This document shows positions 48,702 through 58,373 of a stretch of DNA of 64,000 bases, in pieces (positions within the stretch are counted from its first letter, which is position 1; each line of letters begins with the position of its first letter). Location of the stretch: assembly GCA_937902125.1 (NCBI GenBank), contig CALDIB010000030.1:49604-113603 (forward strand). Reading direction: 5' to 3'. The position numbers and the translations under genes were made by a program. Under the pieces are notes generated by a model that made no database searches, was not told the DNA's origin, and was given only the letters and a program-made list of their open reading frames with translations. This stretch comes from an uncultured Treponema sp. GTDB taxonomy: Bacteria; Spirochaetota; Spirochaetia; Treponematales; Treponemataceae.

Positions 48702-49514
48702 ATGGAAGACGTTATGGAAGACGATTCATCAGAAATTGTTCAACCCGTATCTGATGTACAATTGCAAAAACAGCAAGACCTTACCCTGTTCTCTGATTTG
48801 ACAGACGTTCTTGAAAGCGGTGAAATCATAACGCGAAAGAATTCAACATTGGATAGTGATGTCCGTGTGAAACGCGGCGGAATGGGCGAAGGACTTGTCC
48901 ACCTTATTGACCACAGAATCCGAGAGCGTGTTCTGAAAAAAGATGTTCTGATGGGAGTGGAGCAAGCCTCAAAGGAAACTGCGGCCGTTCTTTTTCTTGC
49001 GATTGACAATATTGATAAAGTCCCTGCTGTAAAAGAAGACAATGGACATTACGCAGTTTATAACAAGGGCATAAAAACTATAATAGGAAAAGACAAAAAT
49101 GGTAGATATGTCGTTACAGGATATGACAACAAACAAACAAAGGAAGAAGCGACAGAATCCATAAACGCGGTAATCGCGCAGTATGGAAATTCGCCTGAGT
49201 TTCTCGGCATATACGCTCAGGTGAGAGCTGTCATCTCTTCCTATAACATATTAGCGCAAAAACAAGAAAAGTCAAGTGAAAATTCAACAGAGCCTGTGAC
49301 AATCAAAGTGAACGGCACAGACCGTGTTTGCAAAAACGGCGTGGTAATAGGCTTTAAGAACGCGGTTAAACAAAACGATGAACTTGTTAATGACTACAAC
49401 TCGCTTGCGGAAGACTATAACTCGCTTGCAAAAGAAAACGAAAAGCTTCGCGAACAACTTCAATCGCAAAACAATAACAACACTCGCAAAAGTTCTGGGA
49501 ACTCATATTCATAA
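48702..49514 (+). CDS. PBECR-like nuclease candidate with a VNG..RVCKNG module
   Basis: 270 residues from the ATG at 48702 with AAGGAG 12 bases upstream. Residues 57-145 (KRGGMGEGLVHLIDHRIRER to GRYVVTGYDNKQ) resemble phage-type Barnase/EndoU/RelE-like (PBECR) nuclease domains: a G-rich turn with a conserved His and Arg, then a strand with T-G-Y. Residues 198-222 (VTIKVNGTDRVCKNGVVIGF) repeat the module of the 15073-15807 protein, followed by a coiled coil (DYNSLAEDYNSLAKENEKLR). It ends TRKSSGNSYS. AT-rich compared with neighbours. Nuclease activity is a hypothesis. Confidence 0.55.
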   Translation: MEDVMEDDSSEIVQPVSDVQLQKQQDLTLFSDLTDVLESGEIITRKNSTLDSDVRVKRGGMGEGLVHLIDHRIRERVLKKDVLMGVEQASKETAAVLFLAIDNIDKVPAVKEDNGHYAVYNKGIKTIIGKDKNGRYVVTGYDNKQTKEEATESINAVIAQYGNSPEFLGIYAQVRAVISSYNILAQKQEKSSENSTEPVTIKVNGTDRVCKNGVVIGFKNAVKQNDELVNDYNSLAEDYNSLAKENEKLREQLQSQNNNNTRKSSGNSYS

Positions 49515-49525
49515 GGAGAGCGCGG

Positions 49526-49959
49526 ATGACCGACTTCTATTCAAATTTTCACGGCTACGGACTGAACGCGGAAGAATACTTTTACAAGCAAGTTTTCGAC
49601 GCTTTCGACAAAAATGCCAGGAACTCTTGGACAGGGAGACCGCGGAAAACGGAATGTCGTCGCGAATGGCGGCTTACACGAAGCAAATCGCGCTCACAAT
49701 AGCCAACTTGGACGGTCGGACGGAAATCAACATGGACGACTTGAAAGAATCGCTTTCGTTCACGACAAAAACAAACATGATTGATTGGGCAATGTCGGGC
49801 TTCAAAAACAAGCCGGAAACGAACGCGGAGAAAAAAAACGAAGCGAAGCTTGTTTCGACGACGCTTGAACTTGGAGGCAAGGGCTGGCAAATGAAAGAGG
49901 AAAACAAGCCCGAAGAAAAACAAAAGGCCCGCCGTCAAGAAAGCGGAATGGGCTATTAA
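49526..49959 (+). pseudogene. Frameshifted gene with a magnesium-chelatase-C-like region
   Basis: AAGGAG precedes an ATG at 49526 that encodes MTDFYSNFHGYGLNAEEYFYKQVFDAFDKNARN and stops at 49702. The following coding sequence continues in the -1 frame (CQELLDRETAENGMSSRMAAYT...) to 49959. One extra A in the A5 run at 49610-49614 would restore a 144-residue protein. QIALTIANLDGRTEINMDDLKESLSF resembles the C-terminal helical lid of ComM/Mg-chelatase AAA proteins. The end RRQESGMGY matches the tail of the next, giant protein. Pseudogene, sequence error or real frameshifting are all possible. Confidence 0.6.
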
Positions 49960-49991
49960 GGCTTTAAGAAAAAAATCGCAAGGAGAAAACT

Positions 49992-52900
49992 ATGGAGCTT
50001 GAAGCGTTCAAATCGTCTTATGGATATTGGAATTTCAGAACAAACAACGGAAAGCCGACCGAAGAAATGGTCGCATACTTGAAGAAAAACGGCTACCGCT
50101 GGTCGAAAAACAATAGCTGTTGGTATCCGGCGACAAGCGAGGCGAAGGAAAAAAATCTTCACGGCGATTTCGCGGCGGAAATTCAAAGGAAATTTGACGA
50201 AGAAAAAAAGACCCTTGAACGCAACCGGCGCGAGCTTCCGAGCGACATAATCGAGCAACTTGTTGACTCCGCGACAAACAACGAGCTTGGCAAGGAACGG
50301 GTGGCCGCCATCGCAAACTCAATCCGAAGCGAGGCCGCCGCCGAGCGGACGGTTTTGCTTGAAGAGCTTGTCGAAAAGCTCCGCGAGCAAATCCGCCTTG
50401 ACCAAGAGAAAATCCAGCGCTACGAGTCCGCACTGGGCATGGACGGCGAGGAACAAGCCGCGATGGCCGAACAAGAGCAGATTGACGCTGAAGCCGAATG
50501 GGAAAAAGAAAACACTCTCACGGAAGAAGAAGAGCGGGCCGTCGTAGAAAAAAACATAGAGCCTCAAATCGAGCGCAAAGCCCAAACGGAAGACGTTCTT
50601 GCGCTGTCCCCGGAAGAGTTGGCCGCCGCTAGAAGCGTAATGCCGGACGCACAATACAGAACCACGCTCAACTTGGCGCAAGGAGAGGAGCGCGAATTCT
50701 TTATTAGAAAGCTTAAAAGCCTTGCCGCCGCCGTGAGCAACGCCCCCAAAATCGGAGACGGCGACGGAGCAAAAGAGCATCCGATTGTTTTCCGATATTT
50801 CCACCCTACAGGAACGGAAACGCTTGTCACAGAAATCGGAACCGACGGCGAAGCATACGGTTTCCAATGCTTTAACGGCGACTACGAGATGGCCGAGTGG
50901 GGCTACCTTGACTTGAACGAAATCAAAGGCGTTCGCATGATGGAAATTGACTACCATGTTCCAGAGGGAATGACGGTCGAAAAATGGCTTTACAAAAACC
51001 ACCCCGAAGAATTCCCGCAATACGCGGAAAACACGGACCGCCAAGAGATTGAAGAGACGGAGAAAACTCCGTTCGACATAGCGCAAGAAACCGGCAACGA
51101 CGTTGAGGCGATTGCACGTTCGCTTCAAAATGGCGGCGCTGTTGAAAAAGAAGCCGACATTTCCAAAAAGCCGGAAAAGAACTTCTCATCGTTCCAATAC
51201 AACGGCTTTAATTACATTCCGTATCGCTCGTTCAAGAATCTTTCCCCGCTTGAAGTTCGCAACGGAGCGAAAGACGAATCCACGCTGCTTCTAAACAACA
51301 TAAGTTGGGAACAAAACGCAAGCGAGGTTAATTTTGTCCATAAAGATTTTTATAACGCCGCGGGAAATGTTCACGGACAGACAAACATAGACATCTTTTA
51401 TTGCGTTGAAAAAGACTGCTTTTACATTCCTGTTGAAAACAACATTCTAAGAATCACGGAAGATTTTGATGAAAATTATAAAAATGAATTTGAAAGCTTC
51501 AGACAAGAAGTGAAAGAGTCATTTAACAAAAAAGAGGTTTTTACTCCCCGACCTGTCGCCCTTGAAAACATTCTGGCACGAATGGACTTCCAACTTGAAG
51601 TGTCCGAAAACGGAAAGCTTATGGTCTACGACGCGCAAAGAGGCGAGTATTTGGACAACGAGAACGACGTTGATGTTGACAACGCAATGCGTGAATTCAA
51701 TAGCGTGGAAGAAGTCTTTGACCGCATGGACAGCTTTATCCGCGACTACTATTTCGCGGATATGCAAGAAGAGCTTGATAAAATCGGAGTGGACACTAGC
51801 AGCGCGGCTTCTCTTGCGGACATGTGCGAACTTTACCGCGCGCAAATTGAAAAAGGCCAAACTCGGCTTTCAGAGACGACTCTTAATTGGGCGCTTGGAA
51901 TCGTCCACCCTGACACAGTTGTTATGCCGGAAGGCTTCAAGCAAGAAATTGAAGCAACGGAACAGGCAGAGCTTGTAAAACAAGAAGAAAAACAACTTGC
52001 TTCCAAAAAAGACATTAAGAAAATCCGCGAGCAATGCCGTGAAATTTTGAAAAAGCCCGACGAGCAAATCACCGAAGCGGACAAGGCAATTCTATTGCAA
52101 TACGAAGGAGCGGGCGGGCTTAACGAAGTGAATCGCTCCAACGCTGGAATCCTCAACGAATTCTACACGCCGAACAACCTTGTCGAAAAAGTTTGGGAAA
52201 TCGTTGACCACTACGCGCCCAACGCCAAGACAGTTCTTGAGCCTAGCGCCGGTGTCGGGAAATTTGCCAACAACCGCCCAAACAATGAATTCACAATGCA
52301 CGAGCTTGACGAAACATCGGCCCGCATAAACAAAATTCTGCACCCGGACGCGAACATAGTTCAAGGCGCGTATCAAAAACAATTCTTTGACGAAAGCGAG
52401 CGTTTTCATGTTGGAAGCGGTTATAAACAGCCCAAATATGACATTGTAATCGGCAACCCGCCTTACGGCGAATACAACGACAAATGGAAAGGAGTGGGCG
52501 AAGGCAAGGAATTTGACCGCTATGAAGAATACTTCATCTCAAAAGGCCTTGACGCTCTTAAAGACGAAAATTCCATTGTGGCTTTTGTTGTTCCAAGCGG
52601 ATTTTTGAATTCCGCGAACGACAAGGCGAAGCAGCTTATCGCGTTAAAAGGCAGGCTTATTGACGCTTATCGTTTGCCGGAAGGAACTTTTCCCACAACG
52701 CAAGTCGGAACTGACATCATCATTATGCAGAATTATGAAGGCGTAAGAAAAGACTTCCAACAAAGACAAATTGATGAACCAAATGTCGAATGGGATAAAA
52801 TATTTGAGCAATTCGTTGCAACTGAAAAAGAGCGACTTTCTAACAATTATCATTTTAAGGTCCATCCGGAAAAAGTTCTTGGCGAAGTGAAAACCCGCAC

Positions 52901-55900
52901 AAACCGCTTTGGCCGCGAAGAAGAGTATGTCACCGCTCACGAAGGCCTTACTGTCCAAGACGAACTGAACAAAATCGATAGTTTGCTGCCGTCTTTCAAC
53001 GACATTCCCTCAAAACCGCAAAGGCCGCGAAAGTGGGGAGTGTCCAAGAAACAAGGCGAGCTGATGACATCAGAAGAATTCGCGCGCCTTTATGGCCGCG
53101 AATTTGACGCTCGCGTGTTCCCTATTTGGAAGGCGACCGACTGGCAGGGCAACATCGACCTTGAAAAGCTTTCAGCCGCCGATATTCGCTACATAAGCGA
53201 AAGCGGAGAATATGTTCAAAAGGCCGCGGGCGTTTGGACGCACAAAGAGCTTTTTCTTTCCGGCGACATTTACGCAAAAATCGACGAGCAAAAGTCGCTT
53301 AAGGAGGCCTTGGTTCAGAGATACGGAGAGAGCGTGGCCAAGGACATGGACTTTGACAAGAACATCGCAATGCTTGAATCCGTCAAGAAGGTGCCGCTTA
53401 CGATGGAAAACATTCACTTTGGATTAAAAACGCCGCTCGCGGAATCGTTTAAGACGACGCATATTGACGAGGACGGAAACGCCGTTGAATTGAATTTGCA
53501 GGAATCGTTCATCTTGTGGGCGCAAAACTCAACGCTCGCTATGGGAATGTGGAGAAAGGACATCGACTTCGCGAGCGCGAACATTTCGCGTGAAGAGCTG
53601 GGCGAAACCGTTTCTTTTATGGACATCGTTGAATACATCGACGGCGAGCCTGTAAAGGCCAATGCCCTTCGCGGCTGGCGCGCCAGCAGAATGAGCGAGG
53701 AAGAGAAGAAAGCGGAAAAGGCGGAGCGTAAGAAGGAGGCGGACTTGAAGAGGCAGACAAGAAGCGACGTTGCCAACCGTCTTTTTGACCGCTACTTGCA
53801 CGAAGGCATAACAGGGGAAACCAAAGTTCGCCTTGAAGCCGAATACAACCGAAGGTTCAACTCATACATCGCGCCGGATTATTCCAACCTTCCGCTTTTC
53901 GTTGACGGAATGAGCGCGTTCAAGGGCGACAGCAAATTCAAGCTTTACGACCAGCAGATAAAGGGAATATCTTTCCTTTGCAGCAAGGGAAACGGCTTGC
54001 TCGCGTATGACGTGGGCGTGGGAAAGACCGCCGCGGGAATCACCGCGACAGAAAACCAAATGCAGCTAGGAAGAAGCAAAAAGCCGCTTATCGTCGTTCC
54101 GAACCAAGTTTACTCAAAGTGGTATACGGACATTAAGCAACTGTTCCCCAAGACAAAGATTAACGACCTTTACAATTTAAGCCGCGACTCAATCTCCAAA
54201 TTCGTTGACCCGAACGATCCTCACAAGCTGAACCTGCCGGAAAATTCAATCTCCCTTTGCACATACGAAGCACTCAAGAACATAACGTTCAAGGACGAGT
54301 CTTGCGTCGGCCCGCTTTTCGAGGACTTCAAGGACTTGTTGAGCACTGATTTTGACGGAAGCGAATCCGAGAACGCCGCCGCGAAAGAAAAAATCGCCGG
54401 TGTGATCGGCGTTTCAAGCCAAGTCAAGAATCCCAACTACGTATTCTTTGAGGACTGCGGCTTTGACCACATCACGGTTGACGAGGCTCACAACTTCAAA
54501 AACCTTTGGGTGGTTCCGCGTCCAAAGAAGAAAGGACAGTCCAACGAATACGCCGGAATCCCCAGCGGAAAGCCCAGCAACCGCGCCTTGAAAATGTTCG
54601 CGATGACGCAGCTTGTCCAAAGGAACAACAACGACCGAAACGTATTCATGCTTACGGCCACGCCGTTCACCAACAGCCCTACGGAAGTTTATTCAATGCT
54701 TTCATATATTGGCCGCGAGCGTTTGAAGCAATCTGGAATCGACAGCTTGCGCTCGTTCTTTGAAGAATTCGCGCAAACAAAGCAAGAGCTTGGCGTTACT
54801 TCCAGCGGCGAAATCGACACGAAGCAAGTCATGAAAAACTGGAAAGAGCTTCCCGCCTTGCAAAGCATCTTGACGGAATTCATCGACAAGGTTGACGGCG
54901 AGGAAGCGGGAATCATTCGACCCAACAAATACACCCATGTAAAGCCGCTTGATATGAGCGAGCTTCAAAAGGAAATGCGCGAGATAGACGAAGCCCGCAT
55001 GGCCGGAGCCTTGGGCGTGGAATCCACGAGCGCAGACACAATCGTCGCAATGAACAACATGCGCCTTTCTTGCGTCGCACCGGCTTTGGCCAATCCCGCG
55101 ATGTATCCGGGCGTGAAGCTTCCGTCAATGAAAGAGCTTGTCGAAACGTCGCCAAAGCTTAAATTCGTTTGCGACGCGATTATCGACATGTATAAGAACA
55201 ATCCCGAAAAGGGACAGTTTATGTATGTTCCGCTCGGAAAAGACTCGCACGGAATCATCAAAGACTATCTTGTCAGCCGAGGAATTCCCAAAGAGGCCGT
55301 CGAAATAATCAACGGCGAAAAAAACAATTCCGTGGAAAAGAAAGAAAAAATCACCGCGAGCTTCAACGACGAAAAAAGCAAGCTCAAGATTCTCATCGGA
55401 GGCCGCAACACAGCGGAAGGCATAGACCTTAACGGAAACAGCTTTGTCATGTATAACTGTTCCCTTGGCTGGAATCCGAGCGAAACCGTCCAAGCGGAAG
55501 GCCGCATTTGGCGGCAAGGCAACTTGCAGGGAAACGTCCACATCGTCTACCCAGTGATGAACGACAGCATTGACTCCGTTCTTTACCAAAAGCACGACGA
55601 AAAGATAAGCAGAATCGGCGAGCTTTGGAGCTACAAGGGCGACGCTCTGAACGTCGAGGACATCAACCCCGAAGACTTGAAGCTAGACCTTATCAAAGAC
55701 CCCCGCAAAAAGGCCAACCTCATTCTTAAAGAGGAAACCAAAGGAATCAAGGCAGAGCTGTCAAGCGTCGAGCTTAAAATCAAGGACTTTGACGACATCA
55801 TAGAAAGACGGCAGCAAATGTCGCTCGACTTTAACGGAGCGAGAGACGCGCTTGAATACCACGAGGGAATCGCCAAAAAGGAAAAGGAAATCGGAAACGA

Positions 55901-58358
55901 AATTCCCGACTGGCTAAAGCAAGAAATCAAGCGCGACAGACAGGCCGTCGCAAGATATGAAAGCGGCAAAAGCCGCATGGACGAAAGGCTCGCCGCGTTG
56001 AATCTTGTCACCGACGACGACATAACGGAATACGTTCACGGCCTTAACAGTCAAAAACACAATCTTGAAAGGCAAATCAAAGACGTTGAGAAGAAATTGC
56101 CGGAAATCTTGGCAAAACTTGAAACGGAACGTTTGGAGCAAAAGCTTATGGAGTATCCTGTTGAAAAACAGCGTGAAATTCTTGAAGCCGACATTTTGAA
56201 CAACCTCCGCCCCATGAAGGAAGTTGAATGGGAAGTGAGAACCGCGCGCCACGAAGCCATGCTCGCCGAAATGCTCAAAGGCGGAGACATAACCCAAGAA
56301 GAGCATGACCTATATAAAGCCGCCGGGTGGGAAAAATATCAAAAGTGGCTTGACGGCGAAATCGATTCATTGGACGGAACTGCGCAGACTACAGATGCCG
56401 TGAAAGAAGAATCCAAGCCAGCGATAAAGCCTGTTAAACAGAGCGAATCGGTTGAAATCAAAACCGTTTCGGGCTTGCCCACAAAAGACCAGCTCGCAGA
56501 ACTTAAAAAGCCGGAAATGGCTTCCGCCGCGAAAGAGCTTGCGTCGGACGAAGGCGGCCTTTTCTTTGGTTGCGACACGGAAGAAATGTTCGTCAAGTCG
56601 CCGGAAACTGAATACGGCGTTCAAGAAACTATCGATACCGTTCACGCGCGGCTTATGTCAAATAAGGAAAAGCTTGAAAAAATCGGCTTCAAATACAACG
56701 AGGAAAAAAGAAGCTTTGAAAAAGAATTCAATCTTTACAATCAAGAAGCAGGAAAATTTGACAAAGCTTTGTATGAAATTTACGTGGCCGGAGAGTGGAT
56801 GGGAACATGGGAAAACGGCGAATACAAGCATGTGAGAAACGACACGCCTATTCTTTGGACTAAAACAACAAACCTGTCAAACGGCGCGCATATTGATGGC
56901 GGCAACCCGAATGTTAAAGAAGGCCTCTTTGACGCTTCTTTGGGCGACTCTGTGTTGAGCGGCTACAGGGTAGACGATGTGGAGCTTGGGGAAGCTACAA
57001 AGTTCTGGATGGAACAAGCGGAATACCATAATTACAACCACGCGGCTGTCATTTTCGGGAAAAGAATGGCTAACGGCATGGCAAGAACATTGAAGGATGA
57101 CGAGGCGGTTTATTCAAAATTCATGTATCCGTATCGCGTTTCCGACTCAATGCGCTTCAACTACGGAAAGAGCGACCCTTGGCTTACGCCCGGCCAGTTG
57201 AAGAAGTCCGAGATGAGGCGCGACGAAATTGTTTTGCCGATTCTCAACGGCAAGGAAAGCGGAATGTATAAGGCCTTCAACGACTTCGCCAAGCGCGGAG
57301 TGTTCGACATTGTTGGCCAAAAACTCGACTTGCAAAGCGAAGGCAAAATCAGCGACGAGGGCTTTTCGCAGCTGCGGGCCGCGATGGACATTTACCGCGA
57401 CAAACGCTTTGAGACAATGCGCTATGTTTTGATTGACAAAAGCACAGGCGAAATTCGCGACCATCTGGCCGTGTCAAGCAAAATGCCGAATGTTACATTG
57501 GCGGTTGCCAGCGTTGATATGCTAAAAGACTTGGTGACGCGCGCGGAAGAAACAAACTGCATGATTTGCGCCGTCCACAACCACCCAAGCGGAAGAACGG
57601 ATCCGAGCGTCGAGGACATGGAAACAACGGTCAAATTGAACAAAATGTTCACAAAACAGCTGACAGGAAAATCCCTTTTCGCCGGACACATAATCCTTGA
57701 CCACGGAACATACGGCTTGTATACGCGCAAAGACGGATGGAAAAATGTCGTTGACTTGGAGCGTTTAGGGAAAAAGGACTCAATGTTGAACGACAAATTC
57801 CCGCTCGCAAACCAAGAGATTTCAAACATCAAAGCTCTTTCCAGCGTCGCGGAAAAGGTGAACGACATCAACAACTGGAACGACGATTTTGTTCCTGTTG
57901 TTTTCACCGACGGAAACGGCGGAAAAATAAAAGGATTGAAATTTTACGATGTGTCGTTCTTCAAGAAGGATGCTTTTGAAATTAGAACGGAATTGCAGTT
58001 CGCGGGTCTTGAGGTCGGAGCGGTGAAGGCATTCCCTGTATACACAGAGGCTTTGTCTCAAAAACTTGGCGCCATGTCAATGGTTTTTGAAGACCGCCTT
58101 GAAGAGCTTGTAAGACTTAACGCGTTTACCGACGCGGCCCTGCCCCTAGGCTGCGGTTGTTTCAATTCCGTGACGGAAAAAGCTGGCGTTAAGCCTGGCG
58201 CGGATTTCTTCTCGGCTCACACGGCAAAAAACAATCCCAGTGTTGAATCCACATGGGAAAGCCGCATAAACCCATCTTTGTTTTCAAAAAACATCGTGGA
58301 ATTGCCAGACCAGAGAGAGCCGGAGAAAACAAAAAGATATTCCGGCATGGGCTATTAA
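49992..58358 (+). CDS. Giant methylase-helicase-JAB protein (DarB-like antirestriction candidate)
   Basis: 2,788 residues; AAGGAG precedes the ATG. Domains in order: a KPTEEMVAYLKKNGYRWSKN..CWYP N-terminal module (20-50); a DUF2958-like region (about 205-330, VFRYFHPTGTETLVTEIG..GYLDLNEI); an N6-adenine methylase (about 700-950) with VLEPSAGVGKFA and NPPYGEY (near 821); an SF2/SNF2 helicase (about 1310-1870) with Walker A DVGVGKT (near 1339), VDEAH (near 1495) and QAEGRIWRQGN (near 1833); and a RadC/JAB domain (about 2440-2590) with HNHPSGRTDPSVED. Phage P1 DarB joins methylase and helicase and protects injected DNA, so antirestriction or replication support is likely. It ends TKRYSGMGY. Confidence 0.85.
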   Translation: MELEAFKSSYGYWNFRTNNGKPTEEMVAYLKKNGYRWSKNNSCWYPATSEAKEKNLHGDFAAEIQRKFDEEKKTLERNRRELPSDIIEQLVDSATNNELGKERVAAIANSIRSEAAAERTVLLEELVEKLREQIRLDQEKIQRYESALGMDGEEQAAMAEQEQIDAEAEWEKENTLTEEEERAVVEKNIEPQIERKAQTEDVLALSPEELAAARSVMPDAQYRTTLNLAQGEEREFFIRKLKSLAAAVSNAPKIGDGDGAKEHPIVFRYFHPTGTETLVTEIGTDGEAYGFQCFNGDYEMAEWGYLDLNEIKGVRMMEIDYHVPEGMTVEKWLYKNHPEEFPQYAENTDRQEIEETEKTPFDIAQETGNDVEAIARSLQNGGAVEKEADISKKPEKNFSSFQYNGFNYIPYRSFKNLSPLEVRNGAKDESTLLLNNISWEQNASEVNFVHKDFYNAAGNVHGQTNIDIFYCVEKDCFYIPVENNILRITEDFDENYKNEFESFRQEVKESFNKKEVFTPRPVALENILARMDFQLEVSENGKLMVYDAQRGEYLDNENDVDVDNAMREFNSVEEVFDRMDSFIRDYYFADMQEELDKIGVDTSSAASLADMCELYRAQIEKGQTRLSETTLNWALGIVHPDTVVMPEGFKQEIEATEQAELVKQEEKQLASKKDIKKIREQCREILKKPDEQITEADKAILLQYEGAGGLNEVNRSNAGILNEFYTPNNLVEKVWEIVDHYAPNAKTVLEPSAGVGKFANNRPNNEFTMHELDETSARINKILHPDANIVQGAYQKQFFDESERFHVGSGYKQPKYDIVIGNPPYGEYNDKWKGVGEGKEFDRYEEYFISKGLDALKDENSIVAFVVPSGFLNSANDKAKQLIALKGRLIDAYRLPEGTFPTTQVGTDIIIMQNYEGVRKDFQQRQIDEPNVEWDKIFEQFVATEKERLSNNYHFKVHPEKVLGEVKTRTNRFGREEEYVTAHEGLTVQDELNKIDSLLPSFNDIPSKPQRPRKWGVSKKQGELMTSEEFARLYGREFDARVFPIWKATDWQGNIDLEKLSAADIRYISESGEYVQKAAGVWTHKELFLSGDIYAKIDEQKSLKEALVQRYGESVAKDMDFDKNIAMLESVKKVPLTMENIHFGLKTPLAESFKTTHIDEDGNAVELNLQESFILWAQNSTLAMGMWRKDIDFASANISREELGETVSFMDIVEYIDGEPVKANALRGWRASRMSEEEKKAEKAERKKEADLKRQTRSDVANRLFDRYLHEGITGETKVRLEAEYNRRFNSYIAPDYSNLPLFVDGMSAFKGDSKFKLYDQQIKGISFLCSKGNGLLAYDVGVGKTAAGITATENQMQLGRSKKPLIVVPNQVYSKWYTDIKQLFPKTKINDLYNLSRDSISKFVDPNDPHKLNLPENSISLCTYEALKNITFKDESCVGPLFEDFKDLLSTDFDGSESENAAAKEKIAGVIGVSSQVKNPNYVFFEDCGFDHITVDEAHNFKNLWVVPRPKKKGQSNEYAGIPSGKPSNRALKMFAMTQLVQRNNNDRNVFMLTATPFTNSPTEVYSMLSYIGRERLKQSGIDSLRSFFEEFAQTKQELGVTSSGEIDTKQVMKNWKELPALQSILTEFIDKVDGEEAGIIRPNKYTHVKPLDMSELQKEMREIDEARMAGALGVESTSADTIVAMNNMRLSCVAPALANPAMYPGVKLPSMKELVETSPKLKFVCDAIIDMYKNNPEKGQFMYVPLGKDSHGIIKDYLVSRGIPKEAVEIINGEKNNSVEKKEKITASFNDEKSKLKILIGGRNTAEGIDLNGNSFVMYNCSLGWNPSETVQAEGRIWRQGNLQGNVHIVYPVMNDSIDSVLYQKHDEKISRIGELWSYKGDALNVEDINPEDLKLDLIKDPRKKANLILKEETKGIKAELSSVELKIKDFDDIIERRQQMSLDFNGARDALEYHEGIAKKEKEIGNEIPDWLKQEIKRDRQAVARYESGKSRMDERLAALNLVTDDDITEYVHGLNSQKHNLERQIKDVEKKLPEILAKLETERLEQKLMEYPVEKQREILEADILNNLRPMKEVEWEVRTARHEAMLAEMLKGGDITQEEHDLYKAAGWEKYQKWLDGEIDSLDGTAQTTDAVKEESKPAIKPVKQSESVEIKTVSGLPTKDQLAELKKPEMASAAKELASDEGGLFFGCDTEEMFVKSPETEYGVQETIDTVHARLMSNKEKLEKIGFKYNEEKRSFEKEFNLYNQEAGKFDKALYEIYVAGEWMGTWENGEYKHVRNDTPILWTKTTNLSNGAHIDGGNPNVKEGLFDASLGDSVLSGYRVDDVELGEATKFWMEQAEYHNYNHAAVIFGKRMANGMARTLKDDEAVYSKFMYPYRVSDSMRFNYGKSDPWLTPGQLKKSEMRRDEIVLPILNGKESGMYKAFNDFAKRGVFDIVGQKLDLQSEGKISDEGFSQLRAAMDIYRDKRFETMRYVLIDKSTGEIRDHLAVSSKMPNVTLAVASVDMLKDLVTRAEETNCMICAVHNHPSGRTDPSVEDMETTVKLNKMFTKQLTGKSLFAGHIILDHGTYGLYTRKDGWKNVVDLERLGKKDSMLNDKFPLANQEISNIKALSSVAEKVNDINNWNDDFVPVVFTDGNGGKIKGLKFYDVSFFKKDAFEIRTELQFAGLEVGAVKAFPVYTEALSQKLGAMSMVFEDRLEELVRLNAFTDAALPLGCGCFNSVTEKAGVKPGADFFSAHTAKNNPSVESTWESRINPSLFSKNIVELPDQREPEKTKRYSGMGY

Positions 58359-58373
58359 AAAGGAGAATTGATT

